Shown in pieces: positions 46,660 to 57,031 of a stretch of 64,000 nucleotides of DNA (within the stretch, counting starts at the first letter, position 1; each line of letters begins with the position of its first letter). The DNA lies in assembly GCA_963738545.1 (NCBI GenBank), contig CAVTXA010000009.1, positions 496,001 through 560,000 on the forward strand. Reading direction: 5' to 3'. The stretch comes from Bog-756 sp963738545. GTDB lineage: Bacteria > Actinomycetota > Acidimicrobiia > Acidimicrobiales > RAAP-2. The notes beneath the pieces were generated by a model, which worked only from the letters and a program-made list of their open reading frames with translations, was not told where the DNA came from and did not search any database. The translations under genes were made by a program, and so were the position numbers.

Positions 46660-48069
46660 ATGGCAGCGCCCACCCCCTCTGGTTCTCCGCGCCCGCGAGG
46701 GGCAGGTGGGGGAGGACGTCCCCCCTCGGGCCGGCCGAGTGCCAAGGGCGGAGCCGGGAACAGGGGTGGATCGGGGAGCAGGACCGGAGGCGCCGGCCGG
46801 CCCGGAGCCAATGACCGGTCCGGGTCACGGGACAAGCCGGGCGACCGACCCGGATCAGCGAACCGCAGCGGTGGAAGTGGAGAAGGCCGGGACCGCCCAC
46901 GCACCGAGGGATCGCCGGGACGGGATCGAGGTATCCGGAGTGGCCGTTCGACATCGGGTTCGCCATCGGGTTCGGGCTACCAGGGGACCCGTGGTCGGCC
47001 ACCGAGCCGGACGCCGCGGCCGTCCACCTCCGGGGCCGGAGCAGGGGGAGCCCCGAGGCGAAGCGGACCGCCGGGTGAGTACCGCTCGACCCGCGCCCCC
47101 GTGGTCCGGAAGGGCTGGGGGAGCGTGGCCCGACGAGGGGCCAGCACGGTGCGGGACGGCACCGACGGGCACGGTCCCGACGAGGAGACACCCGAGGGCC
47201 GACGGCGGTCCCGGACGCGCACCGACGAGTTCGTCCCCGAGCGCTTCGTCCGCACTGACCAACGGGGCCAGAGTGCCGCAGCGCGGGCCCGGGCCGAGAC
47301 CCTGCGACCGCCGGCCCACCGGACGGTGCAGCCCCCCTCCGAGCTGCCACCGGACATCGCCAACGAACTGGCCTCGGCGGCCGGTCCCGACTGGAACCAC
47401 CTGCGGGACCGCATCACCGAGCGGATGGCCGCCGGGATCGGGGCCTACGAGCGCGAGCGCTACCGGGACGCCTCCCGCATCCTGAAGACGGTGGTGGATG
47501 CCGTCCCCAACGCCCCCTCCGCCCGTGAGCTGCTCGGCTTGAGCCAGTACCACCAGACCTACTGGAAGGCGGCCCTGCCCAACCTCGAGGCCTTCGCCGC
47601 CCTGACCGGCTCGGTCGACCAGCATCCGGTGCGTATGGACTGCCACCGGGCCCTCGGACGTCCGAAGAAGGTCGAGGCCCTGTTCAACGAGCTCCGCCAG
47701 GGCTCGCCCGATCCCGAGGTGCTCTCCGAGGGCCGGCTGGTGCTGGCCGGTACCCGGGCCGACGCCGGCGATCTGACCGGTGCGGTGACCCTGCTGGTGG
47801 AGGCGGGGGCGGGGCGGCTGGTCCGCAATCCGGCGGAGCGGCACCTGCGGCAGTGGTACGTGCTAGGGGACCTGATGGAGCGTTCCGGGGACCTCCCGAA
47901 GGCCCGCGAGCTGTTCCTGCGCATCAGTGCCGTCGACCCCGACGCCTACGACGTGGCCGCCCGCCTCGATTCCCTGGGCCCGCCCACCCGGGCCAGGCGG
48001 ACCCCGAACCGGCCCAAGGGTCGCAACAAGCAGCACCGCCCACCCCAGGCGGGACCGCCGAAGGGATAG
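46660..48069 (+). CDS. TPR-repeat protein with Gly/Arg/Ser-rich disordered N-terminus
   Basis: 469 residues. Residues ~1-235 are low complexity (Gly, Arg, Ser, Pro; many GRP/RSG/GG steps), strongly basic and surely disordered. Residues ~240-450 are helical with TPR-like repeats: GAYERERYRDASRILKTVV, LGLSQYHQTYWKAALPNLEAF and YVLGDLMERSGDLPKARELF. The end is again basic (RRTPNRPKGRNKQ). RNA or ribosome association is possible from the charge, but that is a guess. The start is set by the -10 box 6 nt upstream. Confidence 0.75.
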   Translation: MAAPTPSGSPRPRGAGGGGRPPSGRPSAKGGAGNRGGSGSRTGGAGRPGANDRSGSRDKPGDRPGSANRSGGSGEGRDRPRTEGSPGRDRGIRSGRSTSGSPSGSGYQGTRGRPPSRTPRPSTSGAGAGGAPRRSGPPGEYRSTRAPVVRKGWGSVARRGASTVRDGTDGHGPDEETPEGRRRSRTRTDEFVPERFVRTDQRGQSAAARARAETLRPPAHRTVQPPSELPPDIANELASAAGPDWNHLRDRITERMAAGIGAYERERYRDASRILKTVVDAVPNAPSARELLGLSQYHQTYWKAALPNLEAFAALTGSVDQHPVRMDCHRALGRPKKVEALFNELRQGSPDPEVLSEGRLVLAGTRADAGDLTGAVTLLVEAGAGRLVRNPAERHLRQWYVLGDLMERSGDLPKARELFLRISAVDPDAYDVAARLDSLGPPTRARRTPNRPKGRNKQHRPPQAGPPKG

Positions 48070-48081
48070 GGCGACGGCCGG

Positions 48082-48087
48082 TAGGCT
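48082..48087 (+). promoter_or_regulatory. -10 element of the aldolase gene (leaderless)
   Basis: TAGGCT, 8 nt before the ATG, same hexamer and spacing as rpe. Confidence 0.55.
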
Positions 48088-48095
48088 CTGGCCCC

Positions 48096-49145
<1,050 letters not shown>

Positions 49146-49166
49146 CCGGGCGTGACGCCGTGACGG

Positions 49167-51581
49167 TCAGGCTGTGCGCAGGAGCCGGGTCGGCTTCACG
49201 CGGGTGGCGGCCAGGGCCGGTGCCAGGGCGAGGAGATTGGCCGCCACGACCACGCCGGCGGCCAGGGAGCCGATGAACCACAGGGGCACCACCGCACTCG
49301 GGACGACGCCCAGGTTGTTGGCGAACAGGTTCCAGGTGGCCCTGCCGAGCACGACCCCGAGCGGGATCCCGATGACCACGCCCACCACCGCCAGCGTCGT
49401 GGCCTGCCACGCCACCGAGGCGATGACCTGACCGTTCACGAACCCGAGGATCTTCAAGAGACCCACCTCCCGGCGACGCCGGGCCACGCTGACCACGAGC
49501 AGGTGGGTGAGGGTGGCGGCGCCGAACACGGCCAGCATGATGCCGAAGATGAGGGGGAAGTTGACCGCCTCGCCGAAGTTGACCAGTGATGTCGGGGTGA
49601 CCGGGACGCTGGCCGTGGACGGGTAGGCGTCGAGATAGTGACGGATGGCCGCCTCGCCCCGGGGCCCGGGCACGAAGCTGACCCGCACCCCGTTGCTTCC
49701 CTTTTGGGTCACCTTCTGTCGGCACAACGCCTGTTGCGGCCCGGGGGGACACAGGGCGTGCAGCAGGCCCGAGGTCGTCACCAGCGCGCCACTCCCGAGG
49801 CTCACGAATCCTCCCAACTCCGGAAGCGAGTCCTGGGAAACGACGCGGTAGGGCAGCGTCCGCGGGCGCCCGGAGTGCAAGGTGACGGTCACGGCGACCA
49901 CCGAGCCCACGTGGGCACCGACCAGACGCATCGTCGTCACGCCCAGTCCGATCTGATCGTCGCCACGGGGCACCGACCCGTCGACCGTCGAGAACAGGAG
50001 TGGTCCCCGGACCGCACTGGCGGCGATGGCCCCCACGTTCCGGTGGTTGATGGCGATCTCGCCGGCTCCGACGCCGGTGGTGATCCCGGTCACGGCGGGA
50101 TTGCGCTCGAGGCTGTCGAGGAGGGCGGTGCTCGGCGGTTGGAAGCTGAGCTGCTCGGGGTCCCCCCACAGCCGGGGTGTGGCGGTGAGGTGGGTGAGGC
50201 TGGCCCCGAAGACCCCGGTGCCGCACAGCGCCACGACGGCCAGGACGACGCCGAGCAGGGCGGAGCCCACCGGCACCGGGGTGCCCTCGGTTCGTCGCTC
50301 CAGGGCGTTGCCGACCCCGATGACCGCACTCGGCGGTGCCCCGGTCGTGGTGAGTCGGGACACCACGGCCGAGGGGCGCACGACGGCGGCAGCACGGCCG
50401 ATCCGCCCGGACCGGGCGGCCCGCACCGCCGGCCACATCCCGAGGGCCAGCACGACCACGACGACGGCCAGGGCCCCGGGCAGCAGCACCAGGGCATCGA
50501 AGGAGAAGCCGGTGGCGACCTCGGCAGTGCGGGCCTCGCCCAGGGGCGCCAGGGGCGACAGGGCCGTGGCCACGAGCACGGCCCCGACAGCCCCGGCCAC
50601 GCCGACGGCCGCAGTCCGGGTCATGGCCAGGGCCGTCAGTTGGCGCCGAGCGGCGCCGAGGGCCTTCAGGGTCGGGTACTCCTCGCTCTCGGCGGAGCTC
50701 TGGCGGGAGAGGGCCTGTCCGATCACGGCCAGCCCGACCAGCCCGGCCAGGGCGGCCAGGACCCACCACCCGATGGCCTGGGGGTGGATCGAGGTCTCGA
50801 CCGACGCGGCCAGGCCCACCTGGTTGGAGGCCCCGGTCGAACCGACCCCGAGGTCGAGGCCCGACACCGTCTCGTTGAAGCGGGACAGCCCGGCCACACC
50901 GCGCTTCAGGCGGACCAGGTACTGGTAGTCGAACGCCGTCCGGGGCAGCACCTCCCGGGCGAAGGCCCGGTCGGCGTAGAGGAGGTAGACGGTGGTTCCC
51001 CCGGAGGGGAACTCGAACTCACTGGCCTCGATGCCCACCACGTGGAGCGCCATCCTCGGACCGTGCGGTGGGGGCAGGCCCACGTTGGGGTCGTTGTAGG
51101 CCGTCCCCTCGTCGGGTGCCTCGAAGGGGACGCGGATCACCGAGCCGACATGGACACCGGCGTCGTGGGCCAGGGTGAACGAGGCCAGGACCTGGTCCGG
51201 GACCGAGGGATCGGGCAGTCGGCCCGAGAGCAGCTTGAACGGCGTCCTCCCCGCCAGCGGTGTGACCGCCACCCCGAACCCGTTCGGATTGATGGCCCGG
51301 CAGCCCGCGCACTTCGGGTTGCCCGAGTCGGGGATGACCATCGTGGTGGCCAGGGCCACGCCCGGGAGGTGGGCGACCTCGGGGACCGGCAGGCTGGCGT
51401 AGACGATGGCGTCGTAGCCGTGGGCGGCCACGAAGGCGGGAAAGGCCTGCTCGGTCCGCCGGCCGGCGGCCGCCGCGGCCAGGACGAAGCCTCCGACCAC
51501 ACTGATCAGGACGGCCATGGCCAGCCACGAACGCCACCGGGCCCGAAACTCGGCCCGGCATGCGAATGCCAGGGCTCCCAC
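49167..51581 (-). CDS. ABC transporter permease, FtsX type
   Basis: 804 residues. Helix 1 (MAVLISVVGGFVLAAAAAG) is followed by a large extracellular domain with a CAGC pair (~residues 30-260), then three helices, a long loop with another helix, a second extracellular domain (~residues 440-690) and three C-terminal helices with RRREVGLLKILGFVNGQV. This double FtsX/MacB-like layout is typical of permeases for lipoproteins, peptides or lipids. No ATPase gene is beside it, so the partner is elsewhere. GTG start with a strong AGGAGGA site. Confidence 0.85.
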   Translation of the reverse strand: MGALAFACRAEFRARWRSWLAMAVLISVVGGFVLAAAAAGRRTEQAFPAFVAAHGYDAIVYASLPVPEVAHLPGVALATTMVIPDSGNPKCAGCRAINPNGFGVAVTPLAGRTPFKLLSGRLPDPSVPDQVLASFTLAHDAGVHVGSVIRVPFEAPDEGTAYNDPNVGLPPPHGPRMALHVVGIEASEFEFPSGGTTVYLLYADRAFAREVLPRTAFDYQYLVRLKRGVAGLSRFNETVSGLDLGVGSTGASNQVGLAASVETSIHPQAIGWWVLAALAGLVGLAVIGQALSRQSSAESEEYPTLKALGAARRQLTALAMTRTAAVGVAGAVGAVLVATALSPLAPLGEARTAEVATGFSFDALVLLPGALAVVVVVLALGMWPAVRAARSGRIGRAAAVVRPSAVVSRLTTTGAPPSAVIGVGNALERRTEGTPVPVGSALLGVVLAVVALCGTGVFGASLTHLTATPRLWGDPEQLSFQPPSTALLDSLERNPAVTGITTGVGAGEIAINHRNVGAIAASAVRGPLLFSTVDGSVPRGDDQIGLGVTTMRLVGAHVGSVVAVTVTLHSGRPRTLPYRVVSQDSLPELGGFVSLGSGALVTTSGLLHALCPPGPQQALCRQKVTQKGSNGVRVSFVPGPRGEAAIRHYLDAYPSTASVPVTPTSLVNFGEAVNFPLIFGIMLAVFGAATLTHLLVVSVARRRREVGLLKILGFVNGQVIASVAWQATTLAVVGVVIGIPLGVVLGRATWNLFANNLGVVPSAVVPLWFIGSLAAGVVVAANLLALAPALAATRVKPTRLLRTA

Positions 51582-51761
51582 CGGTCCTCCTCGCCTCGGT
51601 GCCTACGACCAGTATTCCCGTCCCGACGAGAGGCGACCAGGAGGTCAGCCCGCAACCGCCGGTCGTGGTAGCACCACGGGCCGACCCCCCACCGAACCCG
51701 CAGTGCCCGGCCACCGGGTCGTTCCCGTGGCCGGCATCGCTCCCTACCGGGGGACCAGCGG

Positions 51762-51767
51762 TAGACT
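51762..51767 (+). promoter_or_regulatory. -10 element of the kor operon
   Basis: TAGACT, 5 nt before a micro-ORF ATG at 51773 and ~125 nt before korA. Confidence 0.45.
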
Positions 51768-51772
51768 GTCCT

Positions 51773-51796
51773 ATGGCCCCGCCGCCCGGGGCCTAG
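51773..51796 (+). CDS. Possible leaderless leader peptide MAPPPGA upstream of korA
   Basis: Seven codons and a TAG stop directly after the -10 box at 51762. The peptide contains PPP, a known ribosome-stalling motif relieved by EF-P. The same DNA forms a GGCCCC/GGGGCC hairpin (51775-51793). The remaining ~95 nt before korA show nothing else. Confidence 0.3.
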   Translation: MAPPPGA

Positions 51797-51891
51797 GGTG
51801 TTGATCCGGGCGAACACCGACCCAAGCCGACAATCCAACAGCGCCGAGTACGAGTCCGGCGACTGAGCGCCGTGCAGATGCACGAAGAGCA

Positions 51892-53844
51892 GTGACGAAG
51901 AGGAGCACGGTGCCCGAAATCACCACCGATCCGAAAGCCCCCCACCTGGTCGACCGCGTGGTCATTCGCTTCGCCGGAGACTCCGGCGACGGCATGCAGC
52001 TGGCCGGCGACCGCTTCACCACCACGTCGGCGCTGCTGGGGAACGACCTGGCCACCTTCCCCGACTTCCCCGCAGAGATCCGGGCCCCGGCCGGGACCCT
52101 GGCCGGGGTGTCGGCCTTCCAGGTCCACATCTCGGACCACGACATCTCGACACCGGGCGACTCGCCCAATGTGCTGGTGGCCATGAACCCCGCCGCCCTG
52201 AAGGCCAACATCGAATCGCTGCCCAAGGGGGCCACGGTGATCGTCAACGTGGACGCCTTCGAGGAGCGGAACCTGGCCAAGGCGGGTTACGAGGCCAGCC
52301 CCCTGGTCGACGGCTCCCTCTCGGCCTACACGGTCTACGAGGTCCCCATGACCTCGATCACCACCGAGGTGTCCAAGGAGGCCGGGGTCAAGCCGCGGGA
52401 CGCCGAGCGGTCCAAGAACTTCTTCGCCCTGGGCCTCATCAGCTGGCTCTACACCCGTCCCACCGAGGCCACCACGCAGTGGATCGAGGAGAAGTACGCG
52501 GGCAAGCCGCTGGTCATGGAGGCCAACCTGCGGGCCTTCAAGGCGGGGTTCCACTTCGGGGAGACCGCCGAGCTGTTCGAGTCGTCCTACCAGGTCAGGC
52601 CGGCGGCCCTGGCGCCCGGGGAGTACGTCAACATCACCGGCAACACGGCCACGGCGTGGGGGCTCATCGCCGCGTCCACCCGGGCCGGCCTGCCCCTGTT
52701 CCTCGGTACCTATCCCATCACCCCGGCCTCGGACATCCTCCACGAGCTGTCCAAGCACAAGCAGTTCGGGGTCCGGACCTTCCAGGCCGAGGACGAGATC
52801 TCCGGTATCGGGGCGGCCCTCGGGGCGGCCTTCGGCGGGGCGTTGGGCGTGACCACCACCTCCGGGCCCGGCGTGGACCTCAAGTCCGAGACGATGGGAC
52901 TGGCCATCAGCCTGGAGCTCCCGCTGCTGGTCATCGACATCCAGCGCGGTGGCCCCTCCACCGGACTCCCCACCAAGACCGAGCAGGCCGACCTGCTCCA
53001 CGCCATGTACGGGCGCCACGGCGAGTCCCCCCTCCCGATCGTGGCGGCCAAGACCCCCTCGCACTGCTTCGAGGCCACCGTGGAGGCCGTGCGCCTGGCG
53101 GTCAAGTACCGCACGCCGGTGATCCTGCTGTCCGACGGCTACCTGGCCAACGGCACCGAGCCGTGGCGGCTGCCCGACCTGGAGGACCTCCCCGACATCG
53201 ACCCGGCCTTCGCCACGGCGGCCAACCACACCGACGCCGACGGGACCGAGGTGTTCTGGCCCTACATCCGCGACGAGGTGACCCTGGCCCGTCCGTGGGC
53301 CCCTCCGGGGGTTCCCGGCCTCGAGCACCGCATCGGGGGCCTGGAGAAGGCTGACGGCTCGGGGAACGTGGCCTACGACGGCCCCAACCACGAGCGGATG
53401 ACCCGTCTCCGGGCGGCCAAGATCGCCGGCATCGCCCACGACATCCCCCCGACCGACGTGGACGATCCCGACGGCGCCGACGTGCTGGTCATCGGGTGGG
53501 GATCGACCTACGGGGCCATCGCCGCCGGGGTGCAGCGTGTCCGGGCCCGGGGGCACCGCGTGGCCCAGGCCCACCTGGTCCACCTGAATCCCTTCCCTGC
53601 CGACCTCGGTGAGGTCCTGGCCCGCTACCGGCGGGTGCTGGTACCCGAGGTCAACCTCGGCCAGCTGAGCCGGCTGCTCCGGGCCGAGTACCTGGTCGAC
53701 GCCATCTCGTTCACCCAGGTCCAGGGCATACCGTTCCGGGCCGCAGCCATGGAGGCGGCCATCCTCCAACAGATCGACGGCACCGCCGAGAGCCACTCCC
53801 GTGAGGTGGGCTCGATCGACACCACCGAGAAGGGGTCCCTCTGA
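51892..53844 (+). CDS. korA: 2-oxoacid:ferredoxin oxidoreductase, fused gamma-alpha subunit
   Basis: 650 residues. Oxidative decarboxylation of 2-oxoglutarate or a similar 2-oxoacid to the acyl-CoA, passing electrons to ferredoxin. The N-terminal ~200 residues are the gamma domain (RFAGDSGDGMQLAGDRFTTT, PDFPAEIRAP). The alpha part has TYPITPASDILHELSK, EDEISGIGAALGAAFGG and SGPGVDLKSETMGLAISLE. The arrangement matches the actinobacterial KorAB. Start: GTG 51892, or GTG 51910 with AGGAG only 4 nt upstream. Overlaps korB by 1 nt. Confidence 0.9.
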   Translation: MTKRSTVPEITTDPKAPHLVDRVVIRFAGDSGDGMQLAGDRFTTTSALLGNDLATFPDFPAEIRAPAGTLAGVSAFQVHISDHDISTPGDSPNVLVAMNPAALKANIESLPKGATVIVNVDAFEERNLAKAGYEASPLVDGSLSAYTVYEVPMTSITTEVSKEAGVKPRDAERSKNFFALGLISWLYTRPTEATTQWIEEKYAGKPLVMEANLRAFKAGFHFGETAELFESSYQVRPAALAPGEYVNITGNTATAWGLIAASTRAGLPLFLGTYPITPASDILHELSKHKQFGVRTFQAEDEISGIGAALGAAFGGALGVTTTSGPGVDLKSETMGLAISLELPLLVIDIQRGGPSTGLPTKTEQADLLHAMYGRHGESPLPIVAAKTPSHCFEATVEAVRLAVKYRTPVILLSDGYLANGTEPWRLPDLEDLPDIDPAFATAANHTDADGTEVFWPYIRDEVTLARPWAPPGVPGLEHRIGGLEKADGSGNVAYDGPNHERMTRLRAAKIAGIAHDIPPTDVDDPDGADVLVIGWGSTYGAIAAGVQRVRARGHRVAQAHLVHLNPFPADLGEVLARYRRVLVPEVNLGQLSRLLRAEYLVDAISFTQVQGIPFRAAAMEAAILQQIDGTAESHSREVGSIDTTEKGSL

Positions 53845-54926
53845 TGACCGACCTGGCCACACCGCCCAGCGACACCGCTCCCCCCAACGGGACCGCCCCT
53901 CCGGAGGGGTCGGTGCCCGTGCCCCTCACCACCCGCAAGGACTGGTCCTCGGACCAGGAGGTCCGGTGGTGCCCGGGGTGCGGCGACTACTCCATCCTGG
54001 CCGCCGTCCAGATGCTCATGCCCGACCTCGGGGTCCGACGCGAGAGCACCGTGTTCCTCTCGGGCATCGGGTGTGCCGCCCGGTTCCCGTACTACATGAA
54101 CACCTACGGGATGCACTCCATCCACGGGCGGGCGCCGGCCATCGCCACGGGCCTGGCCACCACCCGGCCCGACCTCGACGTATGGGTGGTCACCGGCGAC
54201 GGGGACTCCCTGTCCATCGGGGGCAACCACCTCATCCACGCCCTCCGTCGGAACGTGAACATCACCATCTTGTTGTTCAACAACCAGATCTATGGGCTGA
54301 CCAAGGGGCAGTACTCACCCACCTCCGAGGTGGCCAAAGTCACCAAGTCGACCCCGTTCGGCTCGCTGGAACAGCCCTTCAACCCCCTGAGCCTGGCCCT
54401 CGGGGCCGAGGCCTCCTTCGTGGCCCGGACCCACGACATGGACCGCAAGCACATGATGGAGACCTTCCGTCGGGCCCACGCCCACAAGGGCGCCTCCTTC
54501 GTGGAGATCTACCAGAACTGCAACGTGTTCAACGACGGGGCCTTCGAGCAGATCACCGGGAAGGAGCACCGGACCGACATGCTCATCCCCCTGGTCCACG
54601 GCGAGCCCATCCGCTTCGGGGCCGACGGGGAGCACGGGGTCGTCCTCCACAACGACGGCACCGTCGAGGTGGTCGAGGTGGCCGACGTCGGCGAGGCCGC
54701 CCTGCTGGTCCACGACGAGCACCGGGACAACCCCGGCTTGGCCTTCCAGCTCAGCCGGCTGTCCCGGGGACCCTACGAGCCCACGCCGATCGGGATCTTC
54801 CGCGACGTGGACCGGCCCGAGTACGGGGAAGGCATGTCCCGTCAGATCGACGAGGCCACCGCCCGCCGGGGTCGGGGGGACGTGGCCGCCCTGTTGCGCT
54901 CCGGCTCCTCGTGGACCGTCGAGTAA
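53844..54926 (+). CDS. korB: 2-oxoacid:ferredoxin oxidoreductase, beta subunit
   Basis: 360 residues. The thiamine-diphosphate and Fe-S subunit paired with KorA. It has RWCPGCGDYSILAAVQ, SGIGCAARFPYYMNTYGMHS (cluster cysteines), VTGDGDSLSIGGNHLIHALR and LFNNQIYGLTKGQYSPTSE (TPP binding with the GDG...NN motif). A ~30-residue Pro/Thr-rich leader precedes the fold. Start overlaps the korA stop (TGATG). Confidence 0.93.
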   Translation: MTDLATPPSDTAPPNGTAPPEGSVPVPLTTRKDWSSDQEVRWCPGCGDYSILAAVQMLMPDLGVRRESTVFLSGIGCAARFPYYMNTYGMHSIHGRAPAIATGLATTRPDLDVWVVTGDGDSLSIGGNHLIHALRRNVNITILLFNNQIYGLTKGQYSPTSEVAKVTKSTPFGSLEQPFNPLSLALGAEASFVARTHDMDRKHMMETFRRAHAHKGASFVEIYQNCNVFNDGAFEQITGKEHRTDMLIPLVHGEPIRFGADGEHGVVLHNDGTVEVVEVADVGEAALLVHDEHRDNPGLAFQLSRLSRGPYEPTPIGIFRDVDRPEYGEGMSRQIDEATARRGRGDVAALLRSGSSWTVE

Positions 54927-54980
54927 CCGCCTTGCGGACCGGCCGGCTCGTGCGGGTCCCGTCGCCGTGACCCGAGGGGC

Positions 54981-55556
54981 ATGACCCCGGTGACCACCAT
55001 GGTCGCCCTGCTCCGGAGCGTGAACGTCGGGGGCCGCAACCGGGTGCCCATGGGTGAGCTCCGCACGATGGTGGAGGCGCTCGGCTTCGGTGCGGTGCAG
55101 ACCTACGTCCAGAGCGGAAACCTGGTCTTCACCGGATCGGGCCGTCCGGCGACCGTGGGGTCGATCATCGAGCGGGGGATCGCCGACACGTTCGGCCTCG
55201 ACGTACCCGTCCTCGTGAGGAGCGGTACTCAGCTGGCCCGGATCCTCGAGTCCAACCCGTTCGCCACCCCGGGTGTCGATCCGAAGACCGTGCACGTGAC
55301 CTTCCTGTCGGGCCCGCCGGCTCCCGATCGGGTCCAGGGCCTGGCCGAGGCGGTCGGCTCGTTCGGCGACGACCGCTTCACGGTGGCCGGCACCGACGTC
55401 TTCCTCCACTGTCCGGGCGGCTACGGCGAGACCAAGCTCAACAACGCCTTCTTCGAGCGGCGCACCGGGATGGTGGCCACCACCCGCAACTGGAGGACCG
55501 TCACCACCCTGGCCGGCATGGCCGGACTGCCCCTCCCCGGTCCGCCGGGCGGTTGA
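54981..55556 (+). CDS. DUF1697 family protein
   Basis: 191 residues. Family features: VALLRSVNVGGRNRVPMGEL, TYVQSGNLVFTGSG, LVRSGTQLARILESNPF and the C-terminal TTRNWRTVTTLAGMA. The function of DUF1697 is unknown. An ATG at 54999 (MVALLRSVNVGG) may be the true start since the family usually begins there. It lies 54 nt after korB with no terminator visible. Confidence 0.85.
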   Translation: MTPVTTMVALLRSVNVGGRNRVPMGELRTMVEALGFGAVQTYVQSGNLVFTGSGRPATVGSIIERGIADTFGLDVPVLVRSGTQLARILESNPFATPGVDPKTVHVTFLSGPPAPDRVQGLAEAVGSFGDDRFTVAGTDVFLHCPGGYGETKLNNAFFERRTGMVATTRNWRTVTTLAGMAGLPLPGPPGG

Positions 55557-55578
55557 CGGCCGCCCCGATCCGGCGCCG

Positions 55579-56841
55579 TCACCGGGCCCCGGCCGCCGCC
55601 CCGTTGTAGGTGGCGTAGTCCCCGTCGGCGTTCATCACCATGCAGAACTGCGCACTGGGGCACGACACCGACCCCCCGACCGCCGCGTACTGGCTGGCTG
55701 CCGGGACGACCTGGGTGGGTCCCGTCCAGGTGGTGCCGTTCCACAGCATGATGGCGCCGGCCTGGTCGACGGTCACGCAGAAGGCGCGGGACGAACACGA
55801 GATGGCATCGAGCTGCCGACCCGGATCCAGGGTCTGTCGGGGGGTCCAGGGTTGGTTGCCGTTGCGCACCACGATGGCGTCCCCGTTGACGATGGCGCAG
55901 AGGGTGGTGGTGGGACAGGCGATGGAGACCGGCACCCCGCTCCCGGCGGCCAGGGTGGTGGCCCACGGCGTCGCCTCTTCGGACCAGGCCACGCCGTTCC
56001 AGTCGAGGACGGCGGTGCCCACCACGGCGGTGCAGTCGTTGACGGTGGGGCAGGAGACCCCCACCCGTCCGGACTGAAAGAGCGAGACCCTCGAGGCCGC
56101 GGTGCCGAACCCCAGGGTCTGGCTGAAGGACTGGGGAGTGAGCCACGTGCCGTTCCGCCAGGTGTAGGCGTGCCCGGTGTTGTCGACTACCGCACACAGG
56201 GTCGGCGCCGGACAGGCCACCGCCGCCGTCCGTGAGCCCGGCTGCCCGGGCCCGGGGTCCGACGGGTTGGCCGGGAGCGGTGGGGGGGCGGGCAGCGCCG
56301 CGGGATCGGACCAGTTGGTGCCGTCACCGGTACTGGTGTGGTCCGACCCGTCCACGATGACGCACAGCGGTCCCGACGTGCAGGTGAGTGTGGGCAGCAC
56401 CGGGGCGGTGACCGGTCCGGTGGCCGGTGCCGGAAAGTACACCGACGGGGACGACCAGACCGCCCCGTCCCAGGAGACGGCCACACCCGAACCGGCGGTC
56501 AGGGCCGTGCCGTTCCCGGTGGTGCCGCCGCCGGCGGCCACGCACAACGTGTCGGAGATGCAGGAGAGGGAGGTGAAGCCGCCTCCGGGTGGGAGGGTGG
56601 TGAGGGGAAGCGTCCATCCGGGGGCCGGCGGGACCGTGGTGGGCACGGTGGTCGGTGCGGCCGAGGGCACCGCCGGGGCCACGGTGGTGGTGGTCGACGG
56701 GTGGAGCCCGGCCGAGCGTGGTGGCGTGCGGTGCAGGGCCGTGGGGACGGCCGACGTCGAGGAACAGCCTCCGGCGGTCACGGCCAGCACGACCGCACCG
56801 ACCGCTGCCGCCAGCCGCCTCGCATCCACCGTTCCCCTCAC
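55579..56841 (-). CDS. Lipoprotein with seven Cys-pair repeats, probable beta-propeller
   Basis: 420 residues. Signal peptide with a lipobox-like VTAGGC (~residue 26), then a Thr/Pro-rich linker to ~residue 75. The rest is seven repeats of ~40-50 residues of the form SC-x5-C-x(V/I)VD...G...W-N/DG-xxW: examples LSCISDTLCVAAGG, LTCTSGPLCVIVDG, VACPAPTLCAVVDN, VSCPTVNDCTAVVG, IACPTTTLCAIVNG, ISCSSRAFCVTVDQ and VSCPSAQFCMVMNA. Seven repeats fit one seven-bladed propeller with a disulfide in each blade. It should be cell-surface; ligand unknown. GTG start at 56841. Confidence 0.78.
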   Translation of the reverse strand: MRGTVDARRLAAAVGAVVLAVTAGGCSSTSAVPTALHRTPPRSAGLHPSTTTTVAPAVPSAAPTTVPTTVPPAPGWTLPLTTLPPGGGFTSLSCISDTLCVAAGGGTTGNGTALTAGSGVAVSWDGAVWSSPSVYFPAPATGPVTAPVLPTLTCTSGPLCVIVDGSDHTSTGDGTNWSDPAALPAPPPLPANPSDPGPGQPGSRTAAVACPAPTLCAVVDNTGHAYTWRNGTWLTPQSFSQTLGFGTAASRVSLFQSGRVGVSCPTVNDCTAVVGTAVLDWNGVAWSEEATPWATTLAAGSGVPVSIACPTTTLCAIVNGDAIVVRNGNQPWTPRQTLDPGRQLDAISCSSRAFCVTVDQAGAIMLWNGTTWTGPTQVVPAASQYAAVGGSVSCPSAQFCMVMNADGDYATYNGAAAGAR

Positions 56842-57031
56842 TCGGGCTCGCCTCGATCGTCGTTGGGTCGTCGTTGGGTCGTCGGTTCGGTCGGATCGGA
56901 TCGGTCTCCGATGGTACCGCCCGGCACCGCCCCAACGGGTGTCATGGGCGGGAAGTCCCTGCCCGGGTGGCTTCGGCCCCGGACTGGCGGTGCGGGAGGG
57001 AGGCGGCGTCGACCGGTGCCCTCCCGATCGC

